Of a stretch of 64,000 nt of DNA, positions 27,130 through 36,365 are shown one piece after another. The position numbers and the translations under genes were made by a program. The notes under the pieces are model-generated. The model ran no database searches. It saw only the letters and a list, made by a program, of their open reading frames with translations, and was not told the origin of the DNA. How positions within the stretch are numbered: the first letter of the stretch is position 1; every line of letters starts with the position of its first letter. The DNA comes from Phocaeicola massiliensis B84634 = Timone 84634 = DSM 17679 = JCM 13223. GTDB lineage: Bacteria > Bacteroidota > Bacteroidia > Bacteroidales > Bacteroidaceae. The stretch is taken from NCBI RefSeq assembly GCF_000382445.1, contig NZ_KB905472.1:122983-186982 (forward strand), in the 5' to 3' direction.

Positions 27130-28497
27130 TTAATTTGAAACTTGCTTCTGTGCATGAGACTTAAAAATCTGAAATTGCCGATAAAGCATGACGGCTGCCA
27201 CGATGCTGGCTGCCAAGTCGGAAATCGGCATGCTCATCCATATTCCTTTTGAACCCCAGAACATGGGTAAAATAATGATGCAAGGTAACAGGAAAAGCAA
27301 TTGGCGGGTAAGGGACAGGAAGATAGCCTTGGATGCCATTCCGATACTTTGGAAAAAGTTGGAAGTAACCATCTGAAAACCGATAATGGGGAAAAACATG
27401 ACTACGATACGCAGTCCGGTGGCCGAACGCTCAATCAATCCTTCGTGGGTGGTAAAGGCGGATACAGCCAGTTCGGGCATCAGTTCGCCTACAAGGAATC
27501 CGCTGGTGGTGACAAGGGTGGCTCCGTAGATGGTCAGTTTTAATACTTGGTTAACCCGATGGTATTGACGGGCACCGAAATTGTATCCGGCAATGGGTTG
27601 CATGCCTTGATTGAGACCCATCACAATCATGACAAACAAGAATACGATACGGTTTACAATACCGAAAGCGCCAATGGCAAGGTCACCATCATATTCTTTC
27701 AATCCTTTGTTGATAAAGATGACAATGAAGCAGGCTGCCAAATTCATCAGGAAAGGAGACATACCGATGGCAATGGTGTTTTTTACGATGCTGCCGCGCA
27801 ATTTGTAAATGCCGTGGCGCAGATGGAGCAATTCGTTTTTGTTGGTGAAGGTTTTGAACTGCCATGTCAATGAAATGATTTGTGCCAGGATAGTGGCAAT
27901 CGCCGCACCTTCAATACCCCATTTGAATATATAAATGAAGATAGGGTCGAGCAGTGTATTGATGATAACGGTGGTGATGGTGGCTATCATTGCCTTTTGC
28001 GGATGTCCGGATGCCCGAAGCAAAGCGTTCAATCCGAGGTACATGTGTGTCACCACATTACCTAAAAGGATGATGTACATGTAGTCGCGGGCGTATGAAA
28101 TAGTGTCTGCACTGGCTCCGAAGAAATAGAGAATAGGGTCGAGGAAGAGGAGTGTGAGGATGGTGAAGCCGATGCCGATAATGAGATTCAGGGTGATGAC
28201 ATTGCCCAGAATATGTTGGGCGGTATCATAGTCTTTTTGTCCCAATCGGACAGACACAAGTGTGGAAGCACCTACGCCTACCAGCGAACCGAAGGCGGCT
28301 GCCAGATTCATAAGAGGGAAAGTAATTGCCAATCCTGAAATAGCCAAGGGACCCACTCCGTGTCCGATAAAGATACTGTCTACCATGTTGTAAAGTGATG
28401 AGGCGGTCATTGCGATAATTGCGGGGATTGCGTATTGCATCAATAATTTTCCAATCCGTTCTGTGCCTAGTTCTGTTGCTGTTCCTGCTTTAGCCAT
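27130..28497 (-). CDS. MATE-family multidrug efflux transporter
   Basis: This 455-residue inner-membrane antiporter has twelve predicted helices in two related halves. Landmarks are the N-terminal LLMQYAIPAIIAMTASSLYNMVDSIFIGHGVGPLAISGLAI, and GLNQGMQPIAGYNFGARQYHRVNQ at the start of the second half, both typical of the DinF/NorM-like branch abundant in Bacteroides. It probably exports cationic drugs or metabolites in exchange for sodium or protons; substrate is not predictable. It is divergent from the S8 protease gene, with separate -7 boxes for each direction in the 121-nt gap. Confidence 0.93.
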   Translation of the reverse strand: MAKAGTATELGTERIGKLLMQYAIPAIIAMTASSLYNMVDSIFIGHGVGPLAISGLAITFPLMNLAAAFGSLVGVGASTLVSVRLGQKDYDTAQHILGNVITLNLIIGIGFTILTLLFLDPILYFFGASADTISYARDYMYIILLGNVVTHMYLGLNALLRASGHPQKAMIATITTVIINTLLDPIFIYIFKWGIEGAAIATILAQIISLTWQFKTFTNKNELLHLRHGIYKLRGSIVKNTIAIGMSPFLMNLAACFIVIFINKGLKEYDGDLAIGAFGIVNRIVFLFVMIVMGLNQGMQPIAGYNFGARQYHRVNQVLKLTIYGATLVTTSGFLVGELMPELAVSAFTTHEGLIERSATGLRIVVMFFPIIGFQMVTSNFFQSIGMASKAIFLSLTRQLLFLLPCIIILPMFWGSKGIWMSMPISDLAASIVAAVMLYRQFQIFKSHAQKQVSN

Positions 28498-28536
28498 ATT
28501 CTTTACTTTTTACCTGTTTAATTCTGAAATTCGTTG

Positions 28537-28544
28537 CAAAGGTA
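28537..28544 (-). promoter_or_regulatory. -7 promoter element of the MATE gene
   Basis: On the minus strand it reads TACCTTTG, 39 nt upstream of the MATE ATG. Confidence 0.6.
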
Positions 28545-28576
28545 CGCAAAAATTGAGCTTGAGGGAAAAGATTATG

Positions 28577-28584
28577 TATCTTTG
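28577..28584 (+). promoter_or_regulatory. -7 promoter element of the S8 protease-xseAB operon
   Basis: TATCTTTG matches TAnnTTTG and lies 34 nt before the protease ATG. A TTG at 28553-28555 gives a spacing of 21 nt. Confidence 0.6.
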
Positions 28585-28618
28585 CGATGAAAAAAAATAA
28601 TAAGTAAGAGTTGCTAAG

Positions 28619-29992
28619 ATGAATTTTAAGAGTAGAATTATAATAGGTTGCCTGCTTGGGGTATGCACATTGCAAGTATCGGCGGAAAAGACTTATAAGT
28701 ATCGTATCAATCTTCGTGATAAGGCAGAAACTGCTTACTCTGTCGGCAGTCCGCAAGCTTATCTTTCCGAGCGCGCCTTGGAACGCCGGGAACGGCAGGG
28801 GTTGAAGGTGGATGAAACAGACTTGCCGGTGTGCCGTACTTATATTGACGCCATTATCGGTAAGGGTGCCTCTGTGGTGACAAAAAGTAAATGGAACAAT
28901 ACAGTGGTGGTAGAAGTGGTCGACACCACCTTGATAGAACAAATAGCGAGGCTGCCTTTTGTCACGAAAACAAAGAAGGTATGGACTTCTCCCGACAGTA
29001 TTCCGGCTCGTAACCCGGAGCGCAGGAAAGAGGTGACGAACAAGTTTTCGAAAACAGATAATTATTACGGTCAGGCTTACCGGCAGATTGCGGTTCACCG
29101 GGGAGACAGCCTCCATGCCGCAGGGTTCAAGGGGGAAGGAATGCAGATTGCAGTCATCGATGCAGGTTTTTATAATGCCGACGAGATGAAGTTTTTCAAG
29201 AAAATGCATCTTTTGGGTATTCGTGACTTTGTAAATCCGCAGTCGGATATTTATGCCGAGAACTATCACGGCATGAAAGTGTTATCGTGTTTGGCTGCCA
29301 ACCAACCGGACGTATTGGTAGGGACCGCACCCGAAGCCTCATATTGGTTGCTTCGCAGTGAAGACGATGATACGGAGCAGCCGGTGGAGGAAGATTACTG
29401 GGCAGCGGCTTTGGAATTTGCCGATAGCGTGGGAGTCGATGTGGTGAATACTTCGTTGGGTTATTATGAGTTTGACGATAAAACGTGTAATTATCGTTAT
29501 CGTGACTTGGACGGGCATTATTCTCTGATGTCACATTCGGCTTCGATGGCTGCCGATAAAGGACTGGTAGTGGTGTGCAGTGCCGGCAATTCCGGTCGCG
29601 GTACTTGGAAGAAGCTGACTCCTCCGGGAGATGCGGAGAATGTCATTACTGTGGGTGCCATGGATAAAAATCTGGTGAATGCAGATTTCTCTTCTGTCGG
29701 TAATACGGCAGACGGTCGCGTAAAACCTGATGTAATGGCAGTGGGGGTAAGTTCTGCGGTGGCCGGAAATGACGGGACAGTGTCGCGTGCCAATGGAACT
29801 TCGTTTGCATCGCCCACATTTTGCGGACTGGTGGCTTGTTTCTGGCAGGCATGTCCGTGGCTCACGGCAAAGGAGGTGATAGAAGCGGTACGTCGTTCGG
29901 CAGACCGGGCAGATGCTCCCGATAATATTTATGGCTATGGCGTTTCAAATATTTGGAAAGCTTATCAAACGGAATTAAAGAAAAGAAAATAA
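28619..29992 (+). CDS. exported S8 (subtilisin-family) serine protease
   Basis: This 457-residue secreted protease has a signal peptide ending near residue 22 (VCTLQVSA) and a prodomain-like region to about 165. The subtilase catalytic domain has Asp181 in IAVIDAGFY, His217 in AENYHGMKVLS, the oxyanion Asn324 in VVCSAGNSG and the nucleophile Ser395 in NGTSFASPT. All triad residues are present, so it should be active in the periplasm or outside the cell. There is no type IX C-terminal sorting domain. It shares one nucleotide with xseA (TAATG), so an envelope protease and a DNA nuclease are translationally coupled. Confidence 0.92.
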   Translation: MNFKSRIIIGCLLGVCTLQVSAEKTYKYRINLRDKAETAYSVGSPQAYLSERALERRERQGLKVDETDLPVCRTYIDAIIGKGASVVTKSKWNNTVVVEVVDTTLIEQIARLPFVTKTKKVWTSPDSIPARNPERRKEVTNKFSKTDNYYGQAYRQIAVHRGDSLHAAGFKGEGMQIAVIDAGFYNADEMKFFKKMHLLGIRDFVNPQSDIYAENYHGMKVLSCLAANQPDVLVGTAPEASYWLLRSEDDDTEQPVEEDYWAAALEFADSVGVDVVNTSLGYYEFDDKTCNYRYRDLDGHYSLMSHSASMAADKGLVVVCSAGNSGRGTWKKLTPPGDAENVITVGAMDKNLVNADFSSVGNTADGRVKPDVMAVGVSSAVAGNDGTVSRANGTSFASPTFCGLVACFWQACPWLTAKEVIEAVRRSADRADAPDNIYGYGVSNIWKAYQTELKKRK

Positions 29993-31302
29993 TGGATGCA
30001 CATCCTCTGTCTTTATATGAACTGAATGCGCTGGTAAAGCGCAGTATTACCTCTTGTATGCCCGATACTTATTGGCTGCAGGCGGAACTGAGCGATGTGC
30101 GCAGCAACTACTCCGGTCATTGTTACCTTGAATTTGTGCAAAAAGAGCCGAGAGGAAACAATCTGATAGCCAAGGCACGGGGAACGATTTGGAATAATGT
30201 GTATCGCCTGCTGAAACCTTACTTTGAGGAAGAGACCGGACAGGCATTTGTGGCGGGTATCAAGGTATTGGTGGAAGTATCGGTGGAGTTTCACGAACTT
30301 TATGGTTATTCGCTGACCGTACTCAATATCGACCCCACCTATACATTGGGAGACATGGCGCGTCGCCGGCGTGAAATATTGAAACAGTTGGACGAAGAAG
30401 GCGTCCTTACCTTGAATAAAGAGTTGGAACTCCCTTTGCTCACTCAGCGGATTGCTGTCATTTCATCGGCCACGGCAGCAGGTTACGGAGATTTCTGTAA
30501 TCAGTTGGAACATAATCCGTATGGCTTTGTATTCTATCCGCGTCTTTTTCCTGCCGTCATGCAGGGTGACAGGGTGGAGGAGACAATCATTGCGGCTCTC
30601 GATACCATCAATGCGCGGCGCGATGATTGGGATGTGGTGGTCATTATCCGGGGAGGCGGTGCCACTTCCGATCTTTCGGGCTTTGATACATACGACCTGG
30701 CGGCAAATTGCGCGCAGTTTCCGTTGCCTGTCATTACCGGCATCGGTCATGAACGCGACGATACTGTTCTTGACAGTGTATCGCATACACGTGTAAAAAC
30801 TCCGACAGCTGCTGCCGAGTTTCTCATCAACCATCTGCGCAGCACGGCCGAAACGCTGGAAGATTATGCTTCGTCCATTCTTTATGCGGTCACTACCCAG
30901 ATGGAGAGGGAAAAGACAAGACTCACCCGCCTGGTGGAACGTATACCGATGCAAACCCGGATGCGCTTACGCGAAGAACGTTATCGGCAGGAACGTGTAA
31001 TCAGGCAGATGGAAGTCAATTTGCAATCCCGGTTGATGAGGGAAAGTCATCGGTTGGAATTGGTTGAGAAGCAATTGGGCAGTCTGTTGCAGAAGAAACT
31101 GACGGAAGAGAATCATCGTCTCCGGTTCCTGGAGCAACAGATAAAGGCAGCCTCGCCCGAACATCTGCTGAAACGCGGTTACAGCATTACCCTTAAAGAA
31201 GGCAAAGCAGTCACGGATGCCTCCTGCCTGAAGGGGGGCGACAAACTCGTCACCCGTTTTGCAAAAGGAGAAGTAGAAAGTATAGTAATCACCGATAAAT
31301 AA
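29992..31302 (+). CDS. xseA: exodeoxyribonuclease VII, large subunit
   Basis: This large subunit of the single-strand-specific exonuclease VII has 436 residues from the ATG at 29992. The N-terminal OB-fold is LSLYELNALVKRSI through QAFVAGIKVLVEVSVEFHELYGYSLTV. The catalytic domain has IAVISSATAAGYGDFCNQL, VVIIRGGGATSDLSGFDTYDLA and VITGIGHERDDTVLDSVSHTRVKTPTAAAEFL. A long coiled coil (about 290-390) binds XseB subunits. The ATG used overlaps the protease stop by one base; the in-frame ATG at 29953 lies within the protease. xseB follows after 12 nt. Confidence 0.96.
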   Translation: MDAHPLSLYELNALVKRSITSCMPDTYWLQAELSDVRSNYSGHCYLEFVQKEPRGNNLIAKARGTIWNNVYRLLKPYFEEETGQAFVAGIKVLVEVSVEFHELYGYSLTVLNIDPTYTLGDMARRRREILKQLDEEGVLTLNKELELPLLTQRIAVISSATAAGYGDFCNQLEHNPYGFVFYPRLFPAVMQGDRVEETIIAALDTINARRDDWDVVVIIRGGGATSDLSGFDTYDLAANCAQFPLPVITGIGHERDDTVLDSVSHTRVKTPTAAAEFLINHLRSTAETLEDYASSILYAVTTQMEREKTRLTRLVERIPMQTRMRLREERYRQERVIRQMEVNLQSRLMRESHRLELVEKQLGSLLQKKLTEENHRLRFLEQQIKAASPEHLLKRGYSITLKEGKAVTDASCLKGGDKLVTRFAKGEVESIVITDK

Positions 31303-31314
31303 CATTCAAAGTAT

Positions 31315-31515
31315 ATGGCAGCAAAGAAACAGACATACGAACAGGCCATGAAGCGCCTTGAAGAGATAGTAACCCGCATCGATAGCAATGAACTGGATAT
31401 CGACAGTCTGGGCGAAAGCCTTAAGGAGGCGCAGGAACTCATTAAGTTCTGTCGTGAGAAGCTTTATAAGGCTGACGGAGAAATCAAGAAAATATTGGAA
31501 GAGGAAGATAAATGA
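31315..31515 (+). CDS. xseB: exodeoxyribonuclease VII, small subunit
   Basis: This 66-residue helical protein forms the small subunit of exonuclease VII and coats the XseA coiled coil. It shows the family pattern YEQAMKRLEEIVTRIDSNELDIDSL followed by a second helix SLKEAQELIKFCREKLYKAD. Size is normal. It is the last gene of the protease-xseA-xseB operon; ilvE follows with its own promoter. Confidence 0.95.
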   Translation: MAAKKQTYEQAMKRLEEIVTRIDSNELDIDSLGESLKEAQELIKFCREKLYKADGEIKKILEEEDK

Positions 31516-31559
31516 TAAACAATTCTTTTCATTTGGTTGGAATTTGCAAATATAAACCT

Positions 31560-31567
31560 TAATTTTG
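31560..31567 (+). promoter_or_regulatory. -7 promoter element of ilvE
   Basis: TAATTTTG matches TAnnTTTG, 37 nt before the ATG; a TTG at 31537-31539 gives a 20-nt spacing. Confidence 0.6.
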
Positions 31568-31604
31568 CTCGCAATCGTAAATAATAACATTAAAAGCATA
31601 CACA

Positions 31605-32624
31605 ATGAAAGAGATTGATTGGGCGAATCTGTCCTTCGGTTATATGAAGACAGATTATAATGTACGTTGTTACTATCGCGACGGTGCATGGGGAGAATTG
31701 GAACTTTGTTCGGAAGAAACATTGAACATTCACATGGCAGCCACTTGTCTGCATTATGGACAGGAAGCTTTTGAAGGATTGAAAGCGTATCGCGGTAAGG
31801 ACGGTAAAATCCGTATTTTCCGTCCGGAAGCCAATGCACAGCGTTTGCAGAGTACATGTAACGGTATACTGATGCCTGAATTGCCGACAGAGACTTTTCT
31901 TGCAGCAGTGAAGAAGGTGGTGAAAGCCAATGAGCGTTTCATTCCGCCATATGAAAGCGGCGCTTCTCTTTATATCCGTCCGTTGCTTATCGGTACAGGT
32001 GCACAGGTAGGTGTACATCCTGCCAACGAATATATGTTTGTGGTATTCGTAACTCCCGTCGGGCCTTATTTTAAGGGAGGTTTCTCTACTAATCCGTACG
32101 TTATCATCCGTGAGTTTGACCGTGCGGCTCCTTATGGAACCGGTCGTTACAAGGTAGGTGGAAACTACGCCGCCAGTCTGCGTGCCAATAAGAAAGCACA
32201 TGACTTGGGCTACTCTTGCGAGTTCTATTTGGATGCCAAAGAAAAGAAATACATCGATGAGTGCGGTGCCGCCAACTTCTTTGGTATCAAAAACAATACG
32301 TATATCACTCCGAAATCATCTTCCATCCTGCCTTCCATTACTAACAAGAGCTTGATGCAACTGGCAGAGGATATGGGTATAAAAGTGGAATGCCGTCCTG
32401 TTCCCGAAGAAGAACTGGAGACTTTCGAAGAAGCGGGTGCTTGCGGAACAGCAGCCGTTATCAGCCCCATTCAGCGAATTGATGATTTGGAAAACAACAA
32501 ATCGTATGTTATCTCGAAAGATGGTAAACCGGGACCGATTTGTACTAAGCTGTACACAAAGTTGCGTGCCATTCAGTATGGTGATGAACCTGATACTCAT
32601 AACTGGGTTACTATTCTCGATTAA
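31605..32624 (+). CDS. ilvE: branched-chain amino acid aminotransferase
   Basis: This 339-residue class IV PLP-dependent transaminase exchanges amino groups between glutamate and branched-chain 2-oxoacids, the last step of Val, Leu and Ile synthesis and the first of their breakdown. It carries LHYGQEAFEGLKAYRGKDG, RPEANAQRLQ, SLYIRPLLIGTG, the cofactor lysine in GRYKVGGNYAAS, DECGAANFFGI and EEAGACGTAAVISPI. The length fits the larger (eukaryote-like/BCAT type) form. It is monocistronic, with its own promoter and a strong terminator at 32641-32672. Confidence 0.96.
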   Translation: MKEIDWANLSFGYMKTDYNVRCYYRDGAWGELELCSEETLNIHMAATCLHYGQEAFEGLKAYRGKDGKIRIFRPEANAQRLQSTCNGILMPELPTETFLAAVKKVVKANERFIPPYESGASLYIRPLLIGTGAQVGVHPANEYMFVVFVTPVGPYFKGGFSTNPYVIIREFDRAAPYGTGRYKVGGNYAASLRANKKAHDLGYSCEFYLDAKEKKYIDECGAANFFGIKNNTYITPKSSSILPSITNKSLMQLAEDMGIKVECRPVPEEELETFEEAGACGTAAVISPIQRIDDLENNKSYVISKDGKPGPICTKLYTKLRAIQYGDEPDTHNWVTILD

Positions 32625-32640
32625 TAGATAAAGAATAATA

Positions 32641-32672
32641 AGGTTTGCAAGCGAATTGCAAGCCTTATTTTT
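32641..32672 (+). terminator. terminator of ilvE
   Basis: A 10-bp stem (32641-32650 with 32656-32665, one G-T pair) closes a GCGAA loop and is followed by TATTTTTTT. The trmB -7 box lies 22 nt downstream. Confidence 0.85.
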
Positions 32673-32693
32673 TTCTCTTTCTTAGATATTCCC

Positions 32694-32701
32694 TACCTTT
32701 G
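32694..32701 (+). promoter_or_regulatory. -7 promoter element of trmB-apbC
   Basis: TACCTTTG matches TAnnTTTG, 30 nt before the trmB ATG at 32732. It rules out the upstream in-frame ATG at 32645, which overlaps the ilvE terminator. Confidence 0.65.
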
Positions 32702-32731
32702 CCCGACAAAACAATAATCATAAGAATTTGC

Positions 32732-33490
32732 ATGGGAAAAGGAAAACTGGAGAAATTTGCAGATATGCGTGACTACCCGCACGTGTTTGAATATCCCTAT
32801 TCGGTGGTCGATAATGTTCCGTTTGAGATGAAAGGGAACTGGAATCGTGACTTTTTTAAGAATGATAACCCGATTGTGCTTGAACTGGGATGCGGACGCG
32901 GGGAATATACCGTGGGATTGGGACGTATGTATTCTGATAAGAACTTTATCGGAGTAGACATAAAAGGAGCCCGTATGTGGACAGGCGCCACAGATGCGCT
33001 GAAAGCAGGCATGAAGAATGTGGCATTTCTGCGTACCAATATTGAAATTATCGAACGCTTCTTTGCTCCCGGCGAGGTAAGTGAAATCTGGCTCACCTTC
33101 TCTGACCCTCAGATGAAGAAGGCTACCAAACGGCTCACTTCTACTTATTTTATGAACCGTTATCGCAAGTTCTTGAAACCGGACGGATTAATTCATTTGA
33201 AGACAGACAGCAATTTTATGTTCACTTACACTCGCTATATGGTGGAGGAGAATCGTCTTCCCGTCGAGTTCCTGACCGAAGATTTGTATCATTCGGGACT
33301 TGTGGACGATATCTTGGGCATTCGCACTTATTATGAACAACAATGGCTGGACCGTGGTTTGAATATCAAATATATGAAGTTCCGTTTGTCGCAGGAAGGA
33401 GAGTTGCGCGAACCCGATGTGGAAATAGAGCTGGACGAGTATCGCAGTTACAACCGCAGCAAGCGAAGCGGTTTGCAAACAAGTAAATAA
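32732..33490 (+). CDS. trmB: tRNA (guanine-N7)-methyltransferase
   Basis: This 252-residue SAM-dependent enzyme makes m7G46 in the tRNA variable loop. Motifs include [16 protein letters not shown] (SAM binding), [37 protein letters not shown] (the conserved D-P segment of TrmB) and [16 protein letters not shown]. The start is set by the promoter and by [12 protein letters not shown], a common N terminus in the group. apbC follows after 14 nt, so the two genes are co-transcribed. Confidence 0.95.
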   Translation: MGKGKLEKFADMRDYPHVFEYPYSVVDNVPFEMKGNWNRDFFKNDNPIVLELGCGRGEYTVGLGRMYSDKNFIGVDIKGARMWTGATDALKAGMKNVAFLRTNIEIIERFFAPGEVSEIWLTFSDPQMKKATKRLTSTYFMNRYRKFLKPDGLIHLKTDSNFMFTYTRYMVEENRLPVEFLTEDLYHSGLVDDILGIRTYYEQQWLDRGLNIKYMKFRLSQEGELREPDVEIELDEYRSYNRSKRSGLQTSK

Positions 33491-33504
33491 TAAATATGTA
33501 AATT

Positions 33505-34605
33505 ATGACCTTATATCCGAAATTGATTTTAGACGCTCTGGCAACGGTGCGTTATCCCGGAACGGGAAAGAATTTGGTTGAAGCGGAGATGGTTGCCGAC
33601 AATCTCCGTATTGACGGAATGTCTGTCAGTTTCTCTCTGATATTTGAGAAGCCCACCGACCCGTTTATGAAATCTATGTTGAAGGCTGCCGAAACAGCTA
33701 TTCATACTTATGTATCTCCTGATGTTCAGGTAACTATCTCTACGGAGAGCCGTCAGGCGGCACGCCCCGAACCGGGAAAGATGCTTCCTTTGGTGAAGAA
33801 TGTTATTGCTGTTTCCTCAGGCAAAGGAGGGGTAGGTAAATCTACCGTAGCTGCCAATCTTGCAGTAGCATTGGCTAAGTTGGGTTATAAAGTAGGTTTG
33901 CTGGATGCCGATATATTCGGTCCTTCCATGCCTAAAATGTTTCAGGTGGAAGATGCACGCCCATACGCCGAGCAGATTGACGGACGCGATTTGATTATTC
34001 CGATTGAGAAGTATGGCATCAAACTTCTTTCCATAGGTTTTTTTGTAGATCCCGACCAAGCGACTTTGTGGCGCGGCGGCATGGCAAGCAATGCCTTGAA
34101 GCAATTGATAGGTGATGCTAATTGGGGTGAATTGGATTATTTCATTCTTGATACTCCTCCGGGCACCAGCGATATTCATCTTACTTTGGTACAGACACTT
34201 GCCATTACGGGAGCTGTGATTGTCAGCACACCACAGCAAGTAGCACTGGCTGATGCGCGTAAGGGTATTAATATGTATACCAATGATAAGGTGAATGTGC
34301 CTATTCTCGGATTGATAGAGAATATGTCATGGTTTACTCCTGCCGAACTGCCCGAAAACAAATATTATCTGTTTGGCAGAGAAGGTGCGAAGCAGTTGGC
34401 AGAAGATATGAATGTTCCTTTGCTGGGGCAGATTCCTATCGTACAGAGTATTTGTGAGAATGGTGATAAGGGTACTCCTGCTGCTTTGGACGAAACGACT
34501 ATCACGGGACGTGCTTTCTTGGAATTGGCGGAAAATGTAGTGAAACAGACAGAGAAGCGTAATGCCGAGCAAGCACCGACACATATTGTAGAGTTGAAAA
34601 AGTAA
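33505..34605 (+). CDS. apbC: Mrp/ApbC-type P-loop iron-sulfur carrier
   Basis: This 366-residue cytoplasmic ATPase of the Mrp/NBP35 family is thought to carry Fe-S clusters to apoproteins. The N-terminal DUF59/MIP18-like domain covers about 5-85 and the P-loop domain follows with the deviant Walker A VSSGKGGVGKSTVAANLAVALA, LDADIFGPSMPKMF and LDTPPGTSDIHLTL. The CxxC that holds a bridging cluster in many Mrp proteins is absent: the segment after IENMSWF reads TPAELPENKYYLFG. That variant may be normal in Bacteroidetes. Terminator at 34623-34673 ends the trmB-apbC unit. Confidence 0.92.
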   Translation: MTLYPKLILDALATVRYPGTGKNLVEAEMVADNLRIDGMSVSFSLIFEKPTDPFMKSMLKAAETAIHTYVSPDVQVTISTESRQAARPEPGKMLPLVKNVIAVSSGKGGVGKSTVAANLAVALAKLGYKVGLLDADIFGPSMPKMFQVEDARPYAEQIDGRDLIIPIEKYGIKLLSIGFFVDPDQATLWRGGMASNALKQLIGDANWGELDYFILDTPPGTSDIHLTLVQTLAITGAVIVSTPQQVALADARKGINMYTNDKVNVPILGLIENMSWFTPAELPENKYYLFGREGAKQLAEDMNVPLLGQIPIVQSICENGDKGTPAALDETTITGRAFLELAENVVKQTEKRNAEQAPTHIVELKK

Positions 34606-34622
34606 CGATGCATTGAACTTTT

Positions 34623-34673
34623 ACAGGAGAATATGCTGGAGGTAAGCTTATTGCTATGGGCACATTCTCCTGT
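34623..34673 (+). terminator. terminator of trmB-apbC
   Basis: Thirteen-base arms (ACAGGAGAATATG at 34623-34635 and near-complement at 34661-34673, one mismatch) are followed by a T-rich stretch (TTATTTTCATTTTTT). The loop is 25 nt. Confidence 0.75.
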
Positions 34674-34760
34674 TTATTTTCATTTTTTATATTCTTTAAT
34701 TTTAAATGGAAGTCTGTTTTGTACTTTCTTTTGAAATGAATAACCATTTAATCTAGTACT

Positions 34761-36275
34761 ATGTATAAAATATTTCATGGCTTCGCTTTGGTGGAAGCCT
34801 ATCAAAATTTGAAGAAAGCTAAACGTTTAGCTGAAAATAAAAGTGTATCACGGTTTGTGAAGCTGGCAATAGCCATTGTTGTATCTCTTGTATTATGGTG
34901 TCTGCCTATCGAAATCTTCGGGGTGGAGGGGCTGACTGTTATTGAACAAAGATTAATTTCCATATTTATTTTTGCAACGTTTATGTGGGTGTTCGAGGCA
35001 GTTCCGGCATGGACTACTTCTGTGCTGATTGTAGTTTTATTGTTACTCACTGTTTCGGACAGCAGCCTATGGTTCTTCGTGCAAGGTATTCCTGCTGAGG
35101 AATTGGGAAAAGCAGTGAAGTATAAATCCATTATGCACTGTTTTGCCGACCCTATTATTATGCTTTTCATTGGTGGATTTATTTTGGCGATTGCCGCTAC
35201 TAAGAGTGGATTGGATGTGTTGTTGGCACGTGTTATGCTACGGCCTTTCGGTACTCAGTCGCGCTACGTGTTATTAGGTTTTATTTTGGTGACTGCAGTG
35301 TTTTCTATGTTTCTCAGTAACACTGCCACGGCTGCCATGATGTTGACCTTTTTGACTCCTGTGCTGAAAGCACTTCCGGCTGATGGAAAAGGAAAAATTG
35401 GTTTGGCTATGGCTATTCCGGTTGCTGCTAATGTGGGCGGTATGGCTACTCCTATTGGTACTCCGCCCAATGCTATTGCATTGAAGTATTTGAATGACCC
35501 TGAAGGTTTGAATCTGAACATAGGTTTCGGTGAGTGGATGGGATTCATGCTGCCTTATACTATTGTGGTATTATTCATTGCTTGGTTTATTTTGTTGCGA
35601 TTATTCCCTTTCAAGCAGAAGACTATTGAGTTGCATATAGAAGGTGAAGCAAAAAAAGATTGGCGTTCTATCTTGGTTTATATTACTTTTGCCGTAACGG
35701 TACTTTTGTGGATGTCGGACAAGTTTACGGGAGTCAATTCAAATGTAGTAGCCATGATACCTGTGGCAGTGTTCTGTGTAACAGGAATCATAACAAAGAG
35801 AGATTTGGAAGAAATCAGTTGGAGTGTGCTTTGGATGGTGGCAGGAGGTTTTGCATTAGGTGTTGCTTTGCAAGAAACAGGTTTGGCTCAACACATGATT
35901 GAGGCTATTCCGTTTAACACTTGGCCTCCTATATTGATGATTGTCGGTTCCGGTCTTATTTGCTATGCAATGGCCAATTTTATTTCTCATACGGCTACTG
36001 CTGCTTTGTTAGTCCCCATTTTGGCAATTGCAGGTGTCAGTATGCGTGAAAATTTGTTGCCTTTAGGTGGTGTGGAAACGTTGCTTATCGGTATTGCCAT
36101 AGGTTCTTCCTTAGCCATGGTACTTCCTATATCTACTCCTCCCAATGCTTTGGCACATGCCACCGGCATGATTCAGCAAAAGGATATGGAGAAAGTGGGT
36201 ATTATAATGGGAATCATAGGACTGATATTAGGATATTCCATGTTGACCGTGTTGGGATCAAATAACCTGTTGTAA
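34761..36275 (+). CDS. SLC13/DASS-family anion transporter
   Basis: This 504-residue inner-membrane transporter belongs to the divalent-anion:sodium symporter family (dicarboxylates, citrate or sulfate). About eleven helices are apparent. The two re-entrant-loop signatures are LSNTATAAMMLTFLTP (Ser186-Asn187-Thr188) and ISHTATAALLVPI (Ser409-His410-Thr411). The second differs from the usual SNT in having His for Asn. PIGTPPNAIALKY and PISTPPNALAHATG are the paired TPPN motifs. The substrate cannot be assigned; a C4-dicarboxylate would fit a succinate-producing organism (inference). It is monocistronic, ending at a hairpin shared with the convergent peptidase gene. Confidence 0.92.
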   Translation: MYKIFHGFALVEAYQNLKKAKRLAENKSVSRFVKLAIAIVVSLVLWCLPIEIFGVEGLTVIEQRLISIFIFATFMWVFEAVPAWTTSVLIVVLLLLTVSDSSLWFFVQGIPAEELGKAVKYKSIMHCFADPIIMLFIGGFILAIAATKSGLDVLLARVMLRPFGTQSRYVLLGFILVTAVFSMFLSNTATAAMMLTFLTPVLKALPADGKGKIGLAMAIPVAANVGGMATPIGTPPNAIALKYLNDPEGLNLNIGFGEWMGFMLPYTIVVLFIAWFILLRLFPFKQKTIELHIEGEAKKDWRSILVYITFAVTVLLWMSDKFTGVNSNVVAMIPVAVFCVTGIITKRDLEEISWSVLWMVAGGFALGVALQETGLAQHMIEAIPFNTWPPILMIVGSGLICYAMANFISHTATAALLVPILAIAGVSMRENLLPLGGVETLLIGIAIGSSLAMVLPISTPPNALAHATGMIQQKDMEKVGIIMGIIGLILGYSMLTVLGSNNLL

Positions 36276-36311
36276 GAGACGTTATTCTACATATTGAGAT
36301 GTCAGATATCA

Positions 36312-36348
36312 AAGAGGATGTACTTCACATTTTGAAGTACACCCTCTT
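36312..36348. terminator. bidirectional terminator between the SLC13 transporter and the M56 peptidase
   Basis: A 16-bp stem with one mismatch (36312-36327 with 36333-36348) and a 5-nt loop lies between convergent stops at 36275 and 36366. AAAG/CTTA flanks are weakly T-rich in both directions. Confidence 0.7.
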
Positions 36349-36365
36349 ATGAATGATAGATTTCT

